Both the position numbers and the translations under genes were made by a program. From Mesorhizobium sp. B1-1-8 (lineage in GTDB: Bacteria > Pseudomonadota > Alphaproteobacteria > Rhizobiales > Rhizobiaceae), in assembly GCF_006442795.2 (NCBI RefSeq), contig NZ_CP083957.1:124001-188000 (forward strand): a stretch of DNA of 64,000 bases. The letters run 5' to 3'. Shown here in pieces: positions 16,627 to 24,440 of the stretch. Within the stretch, counting starts at the first letter, position 1. Each line of letters opens with the position of its first letter. A model generated the notes under the pieces. It saw only the letters and a list, made by a program, of their open reading frames with translations. It had not been told where the DNA came from and did not search any database.

Positions 16627-17321
16627 CGGCGCGTCTCCCCGGCGCCCAGACCGAACAGGGCGTCGATTTCGGCCACGATTTCCCGTGTCTCGCGCCTTGC
16701 CTTGGCAACCGCCTCGGTCACTTCCTGCATCTGCAGAGTACCCGTCCCGTTTTGAATATCCTTGTAGACATTCCTCTCCATCACCTCGGTCCTGAACAGG
16801 TAGGTCCCGACCTTGTCCTCAACGATCGGGCGAATCTTGCGGTAGAGTTCCGTTTGCCGGACAGTCAGCGATATGCGGGTCTTCAAGACCCCGTGACGAC
16901 ACGCGTGAGCACGGTCCTCGTTGACCCTGACGACCGACTCGAAACACTCGATGGCGCCAAGGACCTCGCGCTTGGACGGCTGTATCGGAGAGATCACCAG
17001 ATCCGACCAGCCAATCACGGGGTCGAAGCTCGCGCTATCCTGTCCGGGCGTATCAACAAGCACATAGTCAAAGCGATGCGCATGCCGCTCCATGAATTGA
17101 GCGAGCGACCTGGTTGTCTTGTGGCCAAACACGCTAATCCCCTCGGGCTGTGATCGCTTCTCATGGCAGTCGCTCCACCACTTGGTCAGGTTGCTGCGGG
17201 CATCCATATCGATCATCGCGACCGTTAGGCCGCGCAAGGCGTATTCGCCGCCGATATTCATCAGCGCTGTTGTCTTGCCCGCACCGCCCTTGCCGTTGAT
17301 GGCCGAAATCACGATGGGCAT
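16623..17321 (-). CDS. parA: ParA-family partition ATPase
   Basis: A 232-residue member of the deviant Walker A ATPases. NGKGGAGKTTALMNIGGEYA at residues 9-28 is the KGGxGKT motif with the signature Lys; MIDMDARSNLTKWW is the A' region; FDYVLVDTPGQDS is Walker B. Lacking an N-terminal DNA-binding domain, it belongs to the small ParA group that positions or segregates plasmids and integrative elements. It forms an operon with the overlapping gene at 16288. The upstream 270 bases are shared with the divergent mobilisation genes and hold several inverted repeats, including ATAAAA/TTTTAT at about 17414-17432, which may be the operator or partition site. Confidence 0.9.
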   Translation of the reverse strand: MPIVISAINGKGGAGKTTALMNIGGEYALRGLTVAMIDMDARSNLTKWWSDCHEKRSQPEGISVFGHKTTRSLAQFMERHAHRFDYVLVDTPGQDSASFDPVIGWSDLVISPIQPSKREVLGAIECFESVVRVNEDRAHACRHGVLKTRISLTVRQTELYRKIRPIVEDKVGTYLFRTEVMERNVYKDIQNGTGTLQMQEVTEAVAKARRETREIVAEIDALFGLGAGETRR

Positions 17322-17473
17322 AGCTGTGCCTTTCTTCAGAAATGTGTCTCAACGCACACACGACTCCATCTCTGTAGCGGCATGGAGCGGTGTGAAAACA
17401 GAACTCCACGATCCTATAAAATCATAGCTTTTATGACTAGACAAAAATCGACAACAGGGCGCTATTGGCGATA

Positions 17474-17551
17474 TTGACGGTCAAATTGACTTGGCAGGAT
17501 ACGGAAAAATGTGGTACATTTTTCCAGCGATCGAGGGACAGGCCCTCGATC
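17474..17551. other. Candidate origin of transfer (oriT) with MOBP-type nic sequence
   Basis: In the divergent region between parA and the mobilisation genes. The minus strand at 17501-17494 reads TATCCTG|C, the nic consensus of MOBP relaxases (as in RP4), placing nic between 17495 and 17494. Just 5' of it on that strand is the inverted repeat GGAAAAATGT/ACATTTTTCC (17503-17512 and 17516-17525), the usual place for the relaxosome-binding repeat. Other repeats: TTGACGGTCAA at 17474-17484 and GATCGAGGG/CCCTCGATC at 17529-17551. A MobC-like gene and a relaxase follow. The nick was not tested. Confidence 0.65.
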
Positions 17552-17587
17552 CGCCGCCTGCGGCGGCGGGAAGTCCCGGGATCAGCA

Positions 17588-17992
17588 ATGGACGGCGGAC
17601 AAACTCGAGCGCGGCGCTCGGCGTCGGGAAAGCACAAGGTGGTGCGGACCCGCATGTCGGGCGAGGAACATGCGGCTGTCGCCGCGGCGGCCAACGCGGC
17701 CGGAATGACGGTTTCGGCGTTTCTGCGATCGCTGGCGCTCGAGGGCGCCGGGGTGCGGCCGTTCCTGAGCGAGACCGATCGCGCGATCTTGCAGCTGCTT
17801 GCCAGGGATCTTGTCGACATAGGCAAAAACCTCAGTCATGCCGTTCGCGCGCTCAACGCGGGAGGATCGGACGTGGGCTTGCATCTGGCCGCTTCCGTCG
17901 ACGATGCTCGCGCGGTTGCCATGACGGTAGCGGGCGAACTCGCCCAGATGACCAAGAGGGCAGGGGCAGCAAGGCGGGGCGAAAGCAGCTGA
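17588..17992 (+). CDS. MobC-like relaxosome accessory protein
   Basis: 134 residues from the ATG at 17588. The longer frame from 17465 runs through the oriT repeats and is rejected. Residues about 15-55 (KHKVVRTRMSGEEHAAVAAA, then ANAAGMTVSAFLRSLALEG) are a ribbon-helix-helix module of the type in MobC and MbeC accessory proteins; the rest (LQLLARDLVDIGKNLSHAVR) is the conserved second half, similar to the region following the RHH in MobC. Such proteins bind oriT, help melt it and recruit the relaxase. Its stop overlaps the relaxase start by one base (TGATG), so the two are translationally coupled. Confidence 0.82.
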   Translation: MDGGQTRARRSASGKHKVVRTRMSGEEHAAVAAAANAAGMTVSAFLRSLALEGAGVRPFLSETDRAILQLLARDLVDIGKNLSHAVRALNAGGSDVGLHLAASVDDARAVAMTVAGELAQMTKRAGAARRGESS

Positions 17993-20244
17993 TGGAGTTC
18001 TTTCTGGGCGCCTTTGAGCGGGATTGGGAAAGGCGCCGAGCAGCGCTGCTCCACGACCTGCAGCGGGGAGGGCATGAAGAGCCGGCCTGGGAATGGCCGC
18101 GGAGGGCAGGGGCATCGCTGCTCGAAGACAGCCAGGCTGACGAGCGACAGCCTGCTCGTGGTGGATTTGTTCGCGGCCCGCATCGCAACAGCGTCGGCGA
18201 TGCGGGCCGGCCGATGCCCACTCGTTTTGCAGCGCTCGCGCGCGGAAGTCAGGCGGCGGTCGTCAAGCTCGCCTCTTATGGCGGCGCTGCGCGCGCGGGG
18301 GCGATGATGAACTATGTCTCACGCAACGGCGAGCTGCCGGTGGAGAACGAGAAAGGTGAGCGGATTTCGGGAAAAATACCGCTCTCGAAAGTGCCGGCCG
18401 CATGGGACCATCTCCTCGACAATCGCGCGCCGAGCCGGGACGTTGCCACGTTCAGCGTCAGGCTGACCGGTGCTCTTTCGGAAGCCGGGAGCACCGAGGA
18501 GGTCTGCCGCGGGGTGTTGCGGGCCGGGTTCGCAGAGCGCCGGTTCGTGTATGCGGTGGAGCGCAAGGGTGATGACGAAGCCGAGATTCGCGGAGTGCTG
18601 GTGCTGCGAGACCCACAGGGAGAGCGTCTGACCGGCGATGCCAAGGCAGCGTCGATCGTCCAAAGCAGGTTCGAGGAAAGTCAGGCCGGGAACGGGATGG
18701 CGGCGCGTTTCCAGTTCCATTCGCATGGCAATGGCGTCGAGTTTGCTGCGGCCCGCATTCGCGCATTGGTGCAAGATCACCCAGGTAAAGTGCATGACGA
18801 AGGAGGTCGCGCGATCGGCACCGTCGAGCAGGCCGGCGATCTCGTCCACAAGCAATGGCGCAGCCAACTCCACAGCCGCAGGGGCAGGGATGTGATGCAT
18901 CTGCTGGTTTCGGCGCGCGCAGGCACAGATGTGGCGTCGTTCAATGCGGCTGTGCGGGACTTCCTCGGCGAGCAATTTACGTCGCATCGCTATATTTTTG
19001 TCCTGCACGATCCGGCCGATGATCCGAAAGATGTGCGGCAGGGCGGCAAGCGCCCGCACGTCCATGTCCATGCAATCGTCACCATGCGCTCCGAAACGGG
19101 AGCGCGCATCGAGACCAGTCCGCAGGTATTCCGGCAGTGGCGTTCATCCATGGCCGAAAAAGCCCGAATGCGCGGAATTGCCATGGAGCTCACCGACCGT
19201 CGAGAGTTTGCCAGCGCTCCTTCATACTCGCGCGCGCAGGTCAGGCCGGTCGGCTATTCGGGCAGGACCGAGCATGAGGGTACAAGCGAAGCCGCCCAGC
19301 GCCGCTACGCCGCCAAGCGCATGAACCAGTGGCACGCTGCCAGGACCGGGCGCAGTGCACGCTATGTCGCGCAAGCGGTCAAGACGTGGCGAACGATCTC
19401 TCTGAGCAGTGGCGACAGCAGGGTCGCTGCCTTTGCCAAGCATCAGATCCGGCGGATAGAGAGAGCCGCAAACGAATGTCAAATTGACCCGGGCCGGCTT
19501 GATCTCGTCGGTGGAAGCGTAGACCTTAGAGCCAATATGACTGCCCTGAGAGAACTGATCGGAGGTCACGATACTCCCATGCACACAATGACACGTCCTG
19601 AATTCGAGGCCTACCGCAGCCGCGTCGAGGCGATGCTGGTCGACGTAGCCGCTTCCATCCAGCCCGGGGAACGAAAAGACTTCCTCGCGATCGCCGCGGC
19701 CGCGCGCGAGGTGATAGACATCCGACGCGAGTACCTTGAGCTTTCAGAGCGCCAGCATGCTGGCGGCGCCTACCCGGCACCAGAACCCACCCGCGGATCG
19801 GCGGTCCACGACCGCGATGCCGCGGAGGCGACGCGGGCGCAGGAGCGATCAGGTAAGCAGACTCGCGACCGGGACGCCAAGGGCAGTGGCTTGGAACCAG
19901 CCGGACCGGCGACGCCCGCTTCCAGAGCCGGAGAGAGACCGGTCAGCAAGTCCGCGCAGGCTGCATCGACTGCGCCGGGCGCAACGGCCGAGCAGGGCGG
20001 CAGAGCCAAGCGCGGAGACCGACCCGAAAGCGAAGGCGAGCCGGCACCCGGTATTTTGCCCGCGATGCAGACGCGGGCCGCAAGGAATGTCACGGAGCGG
20101 CCAAATCGGGCAGGCGAGCCTGTGAGGGGCGAGCAGAAAACTTCTCAGCCCGATCCCTCCGCACAACGGGTTGCGCGCCTGCAGGACCTGCAACGGGAGC
20201 TCGAACAAAAGGCCGACCGGGAAGGCAGCGAGCGTGAGCGCTAG
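17992..20244 (+). CDS. Relaxase / mobilisation nuclease (MOBP-like)
   Basis: 750 residues from the ATG at 17992, which overlaps the stop of the MobC-like gene. The N-terminal relaxase domain includes KLASYGGAARAGAMMNYVSR (early motif) and the metal-binding motif III GGKRPHVHVHAIVTMRSE at about residues 350-367, a triple-His pattern as in MOBP/VirD2-type nucleases. The catalytic Tyr cannot be assigned with certainty. Residues about 400-560 are helical; the last 170 are Pro/Glu/Ala-rich and disordered, typical of long relaxases. It would nick oriT and lead the strand through the type IV secretion system via TraG (62996). Family assignment is by motif and by the nic-like site nearby. Confidence 0.88.
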   Translation: MEFFLGAFERDWERRRAALLHDLQRGGHEEPAWEWPRRAGASLLEDSQADERQPARGGFVRGPHRNSVGDAGRPMPTRFAALARGSQAAVVKLASYGGAARAGAMMNYVSRNGELPVENEKGERISGKIPLSKVPAAWDHLLDNRAPSRDVATFSVRLTGALSEAGSTEEVCRGVLRAGFAERRFVYAVERKGDDEAEIRGVLVLRDPQGERLTGDAKAASIVQSRFEESQAGNGMAARFQFHSHGNGVEFAAARIRALVQDHPGKVHDEGGRAIGTVEQAGDLVHKQWRSQLHSRRGRDVMHLLVSARAGTDVASFNAAVRDFLGEQFTSHRYIFVLHDPADDPKDVRQGGKRPHVHVHAIVTMRSETGARIETSPQVFRQWRSSMAEKARMRGIAMELTDRREFASAPSYSRAQVRPVGYSGRTEHEGTSEAAQRRYAAKRMNQWHAARTGRSARYVAQAVKTWRTISLSSGDSRVAAFAKHQIRRIERAANECQIDPGRLDLVGGSVDLRANMTALRELIGGHDTPMHTMTRPEFEAYRSRVEAMLVDVAASIQPGERKDFLAIAAAAREVIDIRREYLELSERQHAGGAYPAPEPTRGSAVHDRDAAEATRAQERSGKQTRDRDAKGSGLEPAGPATPASRAGERPVSKSAQAASTAPGATAEQGGRAKRGDRPESEGEPAPGILPAMQTRAARNVTERPNRAGEPVRGEQKTSQPDPSAQRVARLQDLQRELEQKADREGSERER

Positions 20245-20275
20245 GCTGTCATTTTGGTGGGTAGTGCAGGGCAGG

Positions 20276-22672
20276 TCAGCTGGCTGCCCGCAGATGCCTG
20301 ATGGGCTTTCCCGGAGACATTGCCTGGGCGGCGCGGACTATGCTTTGGGCGTCGATGCCATAGTGCCGGTAAAGATCCGCTATGGTGCCGGTCTGGCCGA
20401 AATGTTGCACCCCAAGAGAGCGCGTCCTGTGACCTTGGACCGAGCCCAGCCAGGCAAGCGTCGCCGGATGCCCATCCAGAACCGTGACCAGGGCACAGTG
20501 AGAGGAAATGTCTGCCAGCAGTCGCTCGACATGGCTTTGCGCGTGAGCGAGACCATGCTCCCTTGCCCGTTGCGCCGCGATCCAGCCTGAGTTCAAGCGG
20601 TCAGCGGAGGTAACGGCCAGCAGGCCAACGTCGCGCCGATCCTCTGCAATCAGTCCGACTGCCTGGAACGCTTCAGGCGCCACGGCTCCGGTGTAAGCAA
20701 CGACCACTTCGGCGTTTGGCCCTGGCTTGCGCATCCAATAGCCCCCACTCAGCATGGCGTCGGCCAAGGCTTGGTCGACGGCGCGTCCGGGCTGCTCGAT
20801 CGGACGTGTCGATAGCCTCAAATAGACCGATCCGCCCTGGGCGTCGCTGAGCCATGTCTCTGGATCGGGGTGGCTGTCGCCATGACGCTGCAAATGCTCG
20901 AATGAAAAGCGCAAGATGGTTGCAAGTTCATCGACAAAGGCTGGCTCGAAACTGGCAAGCCCATCCTGTGCCATGCCTATCAATGGCGTGGCGATCGATT
21001 GATGGGCGCCGCCTTCCGGCGCGAGACTTATGCCTGAAGGAGTGGCAGCGATAATGAAGCGTGCATCCTGGTAGCAGGCATAGTTCAGCGCATCCAGCCC
21101 GCGCTCGATGAACGGATCGTACAGGGTCCCGATCGGCAACAGCCTTTCCCCGAACAGAGAATGGGAAAGTCCGAACGCCGATAACGTAAGGAACAGGTTC
21201 ATCTCGGCAATGCCGAGTTCCAGGTGCTGGCCCTTAGGGGAGAAGTCCCAACTGAAGGTCGACGGTATGCGTTCTTTCCTGAACAGATCGACGGCTTCCT
21301 GCCTGGCGAAAAGACCGCGGCGGTTAACCCAAGGGCCAAGATTGGTGGAGACCGTAACGTCGGGCGAGGTGGTCACGATCCTTTGCGCGAGTTCGGTATC
21401 GTGCCTGGCAATCTCATTGAGGAGCAGTCCGAATCCCTGCTGCGTCGAAATAACCGACTGGGAGGGCGCTGCAAGCGCCGCGGGCACACGGACCTTTGCC
21501 GCGTCATAGCGGCGGGGACCCTCGGCGTTGAAAGGGGCAGCCGCGACGAATTCCTTCAACTGCCGGGCCGGAACGGCAAGGCCTTCAAAGGCGTCCCATT
21601 CCCGTCCGGGGCGTACCCCCAGCCTGGCGCGCAACTCCTCGATCTGCGCCGACGTCATCAATCCGGCATGGTTGTCCTTGTGGCCGGCCAGGGGCAGACC
21701 GAAGCCCTTGATCGTGTAGGCCAAAAAGCAGACTGGCCGATCGTGCTTGCCTGCTTCATCGAAGGCCTTAAGCAGCGATGGAAGGTCATGTCCTCCAAGA
21801 TTGGTCATCAAGCGGGCCAGCTCCTCATCCGTGCGGCTTTCCAGCAGCTTGGAAACGGGACCCTGGTCGCCGAGGTCATCGAGCAATCGCCTGCGCCAGG
21901 CGGGTCCGCCCTGGAACGCCAATGCGGAATAAAGCTGATTGGGGCAGGCATCGATCCAGTGACGCAGCGCCTCGCCCCCGGGCTCTTTGAATGCCGTTTC
22001 GAGAAGCGTTCCGTATTTGAGGATTACCACGTCCCAGCCGAAATTGCGGAACAGTGAGACAAAGCGCTCCCAGAGCCCCTCCCTGACGACGGCGTCCAGG
22101 CTCTGGCGATTGTAGTCGACAATCCACCATGTGTTGCGCAGGCCGTGTTTCCAGCCTTCCAGCAGCGCTTCGAAGATGTTGCCTTCATCCAATTCGGCGT
22201 CGCCGACAAGCGCAACCATGCGGCCTTCCGGTCGGTTTTTGGCCATGCCTTTCGCGCGAAGGTAATCTTGCACCAGAGCGGCGAAAAGCGTTTGCGCGAC
22301 GCCCAGGCCCACGGATCCGGTGGAGAAATCGACATCGTCGACATCCTTCGTGCGCGAAGGATAGGATTGGGCGCCCTGATAAGCCCTGAAGGCCTCCAGC
22401 TTGTGGCGCGTCTGATTGCCGAAAAGATACTGAATGGCGTGGAATATCGGACTGGCATGCGGCTTCACCGCGATCCTGTCCTGGGGACGCAGGACAGCGA
22501 AGTAGAGAGCCGTCATCACCGTGGCAAGCGATGCCGAGGACGCCTGGTGTCCGCCAACCTTCAGGCCATCGTCATTCTGGCGAACATGGTTGGCATGGTG
22601 GATCATCCAGGTGGACAGCCACAGCACCTTGCGCTCCAGGGCTTCCAGGCAGGAAAGTTTCAGATCGTCCAT
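20276..22672 (-). CDS. Homodimeric 2-oxoacid dehydrogenase E1 / transketolase-like enzyme (AceE/MdeB type)
   Basis: 798 residues from the ATG at 22672 (a gagcaggaa ribosome site precedes; a TTG at 22732 is possible). It is a three-domain TPP enzyme: N-terminal domain with HQASSASLATVMTALYFAVL and the TPP/Mg motif GDAELDEGNIFEALLEGW...VDYN; pyrimidine domain with HLELGIAEMNLFLTLSAFGL; C-terminal domain ending near HFGQTGTIADLYRHYGIDA. Layout matches AceE-type homodimeric E1, here slightly short (AceE is about 890). Pseudomonas MdeB, a 2-oxobutyrate dehydrogenase E1, is similar and is controlled by a neighbouring Lrp protein; an Lrp gene is divergent here. The substrate may be pyruvate or 2-oxobutyrate. 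No E2/E3 gene is nearby. Confidence 0.82.
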   Translation of the reverse strand: MDDLKLSCLEALERKVLWLSTWMIHHANHVRQNDDGLKVGGHQASSASLATVMTALYFAVLRPQDRIAVKPHASPIFHAIQYLFGNQTRHKLEAFRAYQGAQSYPSRTKDVDDVDFSTGSVGLGVAQTLFAALVQDYLRAKGMAKNRPEGRMVALVGDAELDEGNIFEALLEGWKHGLRNTWWIVDYNRQSLDAVVREGLWERFVSLFRNFGWDVVILKYGTLLETAFKEPGGEALRHWIDACPNQLYSALAFQGGPAWRRRLLDDLGDQGPVSKLLESRTDEELARLMTNLGGHDLPSLLKAFDEAGKHDRPVCFLAYTIKGFGLPLAGHKDNHAGLMTSAQIEELRARLGVRPGREWDAFEGLAVPARQLKEFVAAAPFNAEGPRRYDAAKVRVPAALAAPSQSVISTQQGFGLLLNEIARHDTELAQRIVTTSPDVTVSTNLGPWVNRRGLFARQEAVDLFRKERIPSTFSWDFSPKGQHLELGIAEMNLFLTLSAFGLSHSLFGERLLPIGTLYDPFIERGLDALNYACYQDARFIIAATPSGISLAPEGGAHQSIATPLIGMAQDGLASFEPAFVDELATILRFSFEHLQRHGDSHPDPETWLSDAQGGSVYLRLSTRPIEQPGRAVDQALADAMLSGGYWMRKPGPNAEVVVAYTGAVAPEAFQAVGLIAEDRRDVGLLAVTSADRLNSGWIAAQRAREHGLAHAQSHVERLLADISSHCALVTVLDGHPATLAWLGSVQGHRTRSLGVQHFGQTGTIADLYRHYGIDAQSIVRAAQAMSPGKPIRHLRAAS

Positions 22673-22797
22673 TTCCTGCTCCACTGCTTGAGACCCGCAG
22701 CATAGGAAGAACTCGCGATCGGTTGCAGCCAAACTGGTAACAATCCGACCCGCGTTTTGCTATTCTCAGCCAATCAATGTGTCAGGAACGGTGATTC

Positions 22798-23271
22798 ATG
22801 CTAAAAGACGGGATCGACCATATCGATCGCAAGCTGCTGGCAGCACTGCAGGCGGATGCCCATGCGACGACCGAAAGCCTTGGCGAGATCGCCGGGCTTT
22901 CTCCGTCTCCCTGTGCTCGCCGCGTGCGGATGCTCGAGAAGTCAGGCGTGATCAAGGCCTATGTAGCGGTCGTGGACCAGGTCAAGGTCGGTCTCCCCGT
23001 CAGCGCCTTTGCCTCGGTCAAGCTGGAACGCCAGCGAGAGGAGGAACTGGATCGTTTCTCAAGCACCGTTTCGCGCTGGCCGGAGGTGGTTGAGTGCTAT
23101 CTGATGACGGGGAAGATGGATTTTCTGCTGCGCATTGTCGCCAAGGATCTGGCTGCTTATGAAGCGTTCCTCAAGCAGAAGCTTACCAGACTCGACGGGG
23201 TCGCTTCGATCGAAACCAGTTTTGCTCTCGGCCAGGTCAAGCATGCGCTTGGCCTGCCGATTCTAGCTTGA
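22798..23271 (+). CDS. Lrp/AsnC family transcription regulator
   Basis: A 157-residue protein. Residues 6-50 form the HTH (IDHIDRKLLAALQADAHATT; SLGEIAGLSPSPCARRVRML), then the RAM/effector domain (VVECYLMTGKMDFLLRIVAK; LTRLDGVASIETSFALGQVK) that binds amino acids and makes octamers. Length and layout are standard. It is divergent from the E1 gene across a 125-base region, the usual arrangement for an Lrp-type regulator that controls its neighbour. An amino acid such as methionine or a branched-chain one is a likely ligand by analogy with MdeR, but this is inference. Confidence 0.93.
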   Translation: MLKDGIDHIDRKLLAALQADAHATTESLGEIAGLSPSPCARRVRMLEKSGVIKAYVAVVDQVKVGLPVSAFASVKLERQREEELDRFSSTVSRWPEVVECYLMTGKMDFLLRIVAKDLAAYEAFLKQKLTRLDGVASIETSFALGQVKHALGLPILA

Positions 23272-23432
23272 TTGCGGAATGGCGCTTACGCGAGCGCGGC
23301 GGCCTCAGTCCGGGGCTGACCGGTGTTCGGCGTAGACCTGACATCGGCGCCTTAGAGATGCGCCGTTTATCCGGTGGAACGGGACAGGGCCGGTAAGGTC
23401 AACATAAGCGCAACGTCGCCAGGAACTCGGAA

Positions 23433-23699
23433 ATGTGCTATGTTGCTGCCATTATGGACGTCGGCAGCAGCTCAAAGCTTGTCATCGCCGCTTCACGGGA
23501 CCAGACCCAAGCGACGTATGGTGAGATTGACGACATCGACTACCATCTCCGCGAGACACACCGGACGATTGAGCAGTCCCGCATTCTATTGCGCGTTGTG
23601 AAAGCGCCTTTCATCCAGTGGAACGGGACAGGGGCTGGTGATGCCAACGAAAAGCCCGCCTACCCGGCCTGCGATAATTCCGGTGGCGAGCCTTGCTGA
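23433..23699 (+). CDS. Short protein of a family repeated in this window
   Basis: 88 residues (ATG at 23433; 23454 also possible). The middle (GEIDDIDYHLRETHRTIEQS, then RILLRVV) resembles the gene at 55381 (DIHDNIRETLDAISRSRILL) and, less closely, the one at 62593 (AETRRLIEQSLDLL). The shared pattern is RETxxxIxxSRILL, one amphipathic helix. The tail from residue 65 is probably unstructured. Function unknown. Sequence near its start and end repeats a gtggaacgggacagg block (at about 23375 and 23620), indicating local duplication. Confidence 0.5.
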   Translation: MCYVAAIMDVGSSSKLVIAASRDQTQATYGEIDDIDYHLRETHRTIEQSRILLRVVKAPFIQWNGTGAGDANEKPAYPACDNSGGEPC

Positions 23700-23799
23700 C
23701 GGAGAGGACGGCTGCATCCCTGAGGAATCGACCGTCTTGGACGGTTAATCCGCTAGTGGCGGAAACGTTCCAGATCGGGACAGGGCGTAGCGGGGCGGA

Positions 23800-23967
23800 C
23801 TACTTTTTCAGCAAGAGCGCTTCACGCACCAGCGACGACAGATTGCCCACACCGAGCAAGTCGATAAGCTCATGGGCCTGTGTATGGGTGATGCCGGTTC
23901 TGTCCACAAGCCAGTTGGCGTGCTTTTCCTTAGCAGTCTGAGGCTCGCGGCCGCTCTCTCTGGACAT
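23800..23967 (-). CDS. Small conserved rhizobial-type protein
   Basis: 55 residues from the ATG at 23967, preceded by a gggagaaa ribosome site; 23966 upward would add an Arg-rich non-protein stretch. The sequence EKHANWLVDRTGITHTQAHE followed by LIDLLGVGNLSSLVREALLL is helix-turn-helix-like and resembles many short rhizobial hypothetical proteins. It is alone on the minus strand, upstream of the insertion-sequence cluster. A DNA-binding role is possible but not shown. Confidence 0.65.
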   Translation of the reverse strand: MSRESGREPQTAKEKHANWLVDRTGITHTQAHELIDLLGVGNLSSLVREALLLKK

Positions 23968-24194
23968 GGCTTTTCTCCCGTTGGGGCGAAAGCGTGATCG
24001 TCTCTTCCAAGCGTCCGTTGCCAAAGATTTATGCGCGGGCGACCAGATAAGCCTACGCCCTAACCAGACGAATGGCTAGGTCTATGAAGCCGGTTGGGTC
24101 TGTTCAACTATGTAACCGTCCGGCGTAACCGTCCGGCGTTCGAAAGAACAAAAAGAGAATAGAATGAGTGATCCCCGACCACCAACGGGCCGGC

Positions 24195-24440
24195 GCTGCT
24201 GGAGTCTTGAACAGCCGCTGGATCTGACGAACTGATACGTCGAGCAGGCTTGCCGCTGCAACAGTCGTCATGCGCCGCTCCAAAACCTTCGACAGAACCT
24301 CGATGCGTTGCAGCTCGCGCTCGCACATCAAAATCAATCCCAATCTGCAATCTCCCGCGCTCTCGAACGCGGGCAGATTGGCAAGGCAGGAGCGACATTC
24401 CTACTTTGCCAGATCCGGACATTTTAACTTAGCTGCTACA
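24195..24440 (-). mobile_element. Truncated copy of an ISNCY-like insertion sequence
   Basis: The right-hand end of an element closely similar to the one at 26227-28062: 24338-24440 is nearly identical to 27960-28062, including the terminal sequence ending GCTACA. It keeps only the transposase N-terminus (from ATG at 24343: MGLILMCERELQRIEVLSKV, then LERRMTTVAAASLLDVSVRQ), which goes out of frame at about 24198 after RLFKT. The rest is lost. The adjacent complete element begins at the very next base, 24441. Confidence 0.85.

Noticed and set aside
24112..24137. Tandem 13-base repeat (gtaaccgtccggc twice)
   Set aside because: Only two units, beside a truncated insertion sequence; likely a local slippage or insertion scar with no sign of function.
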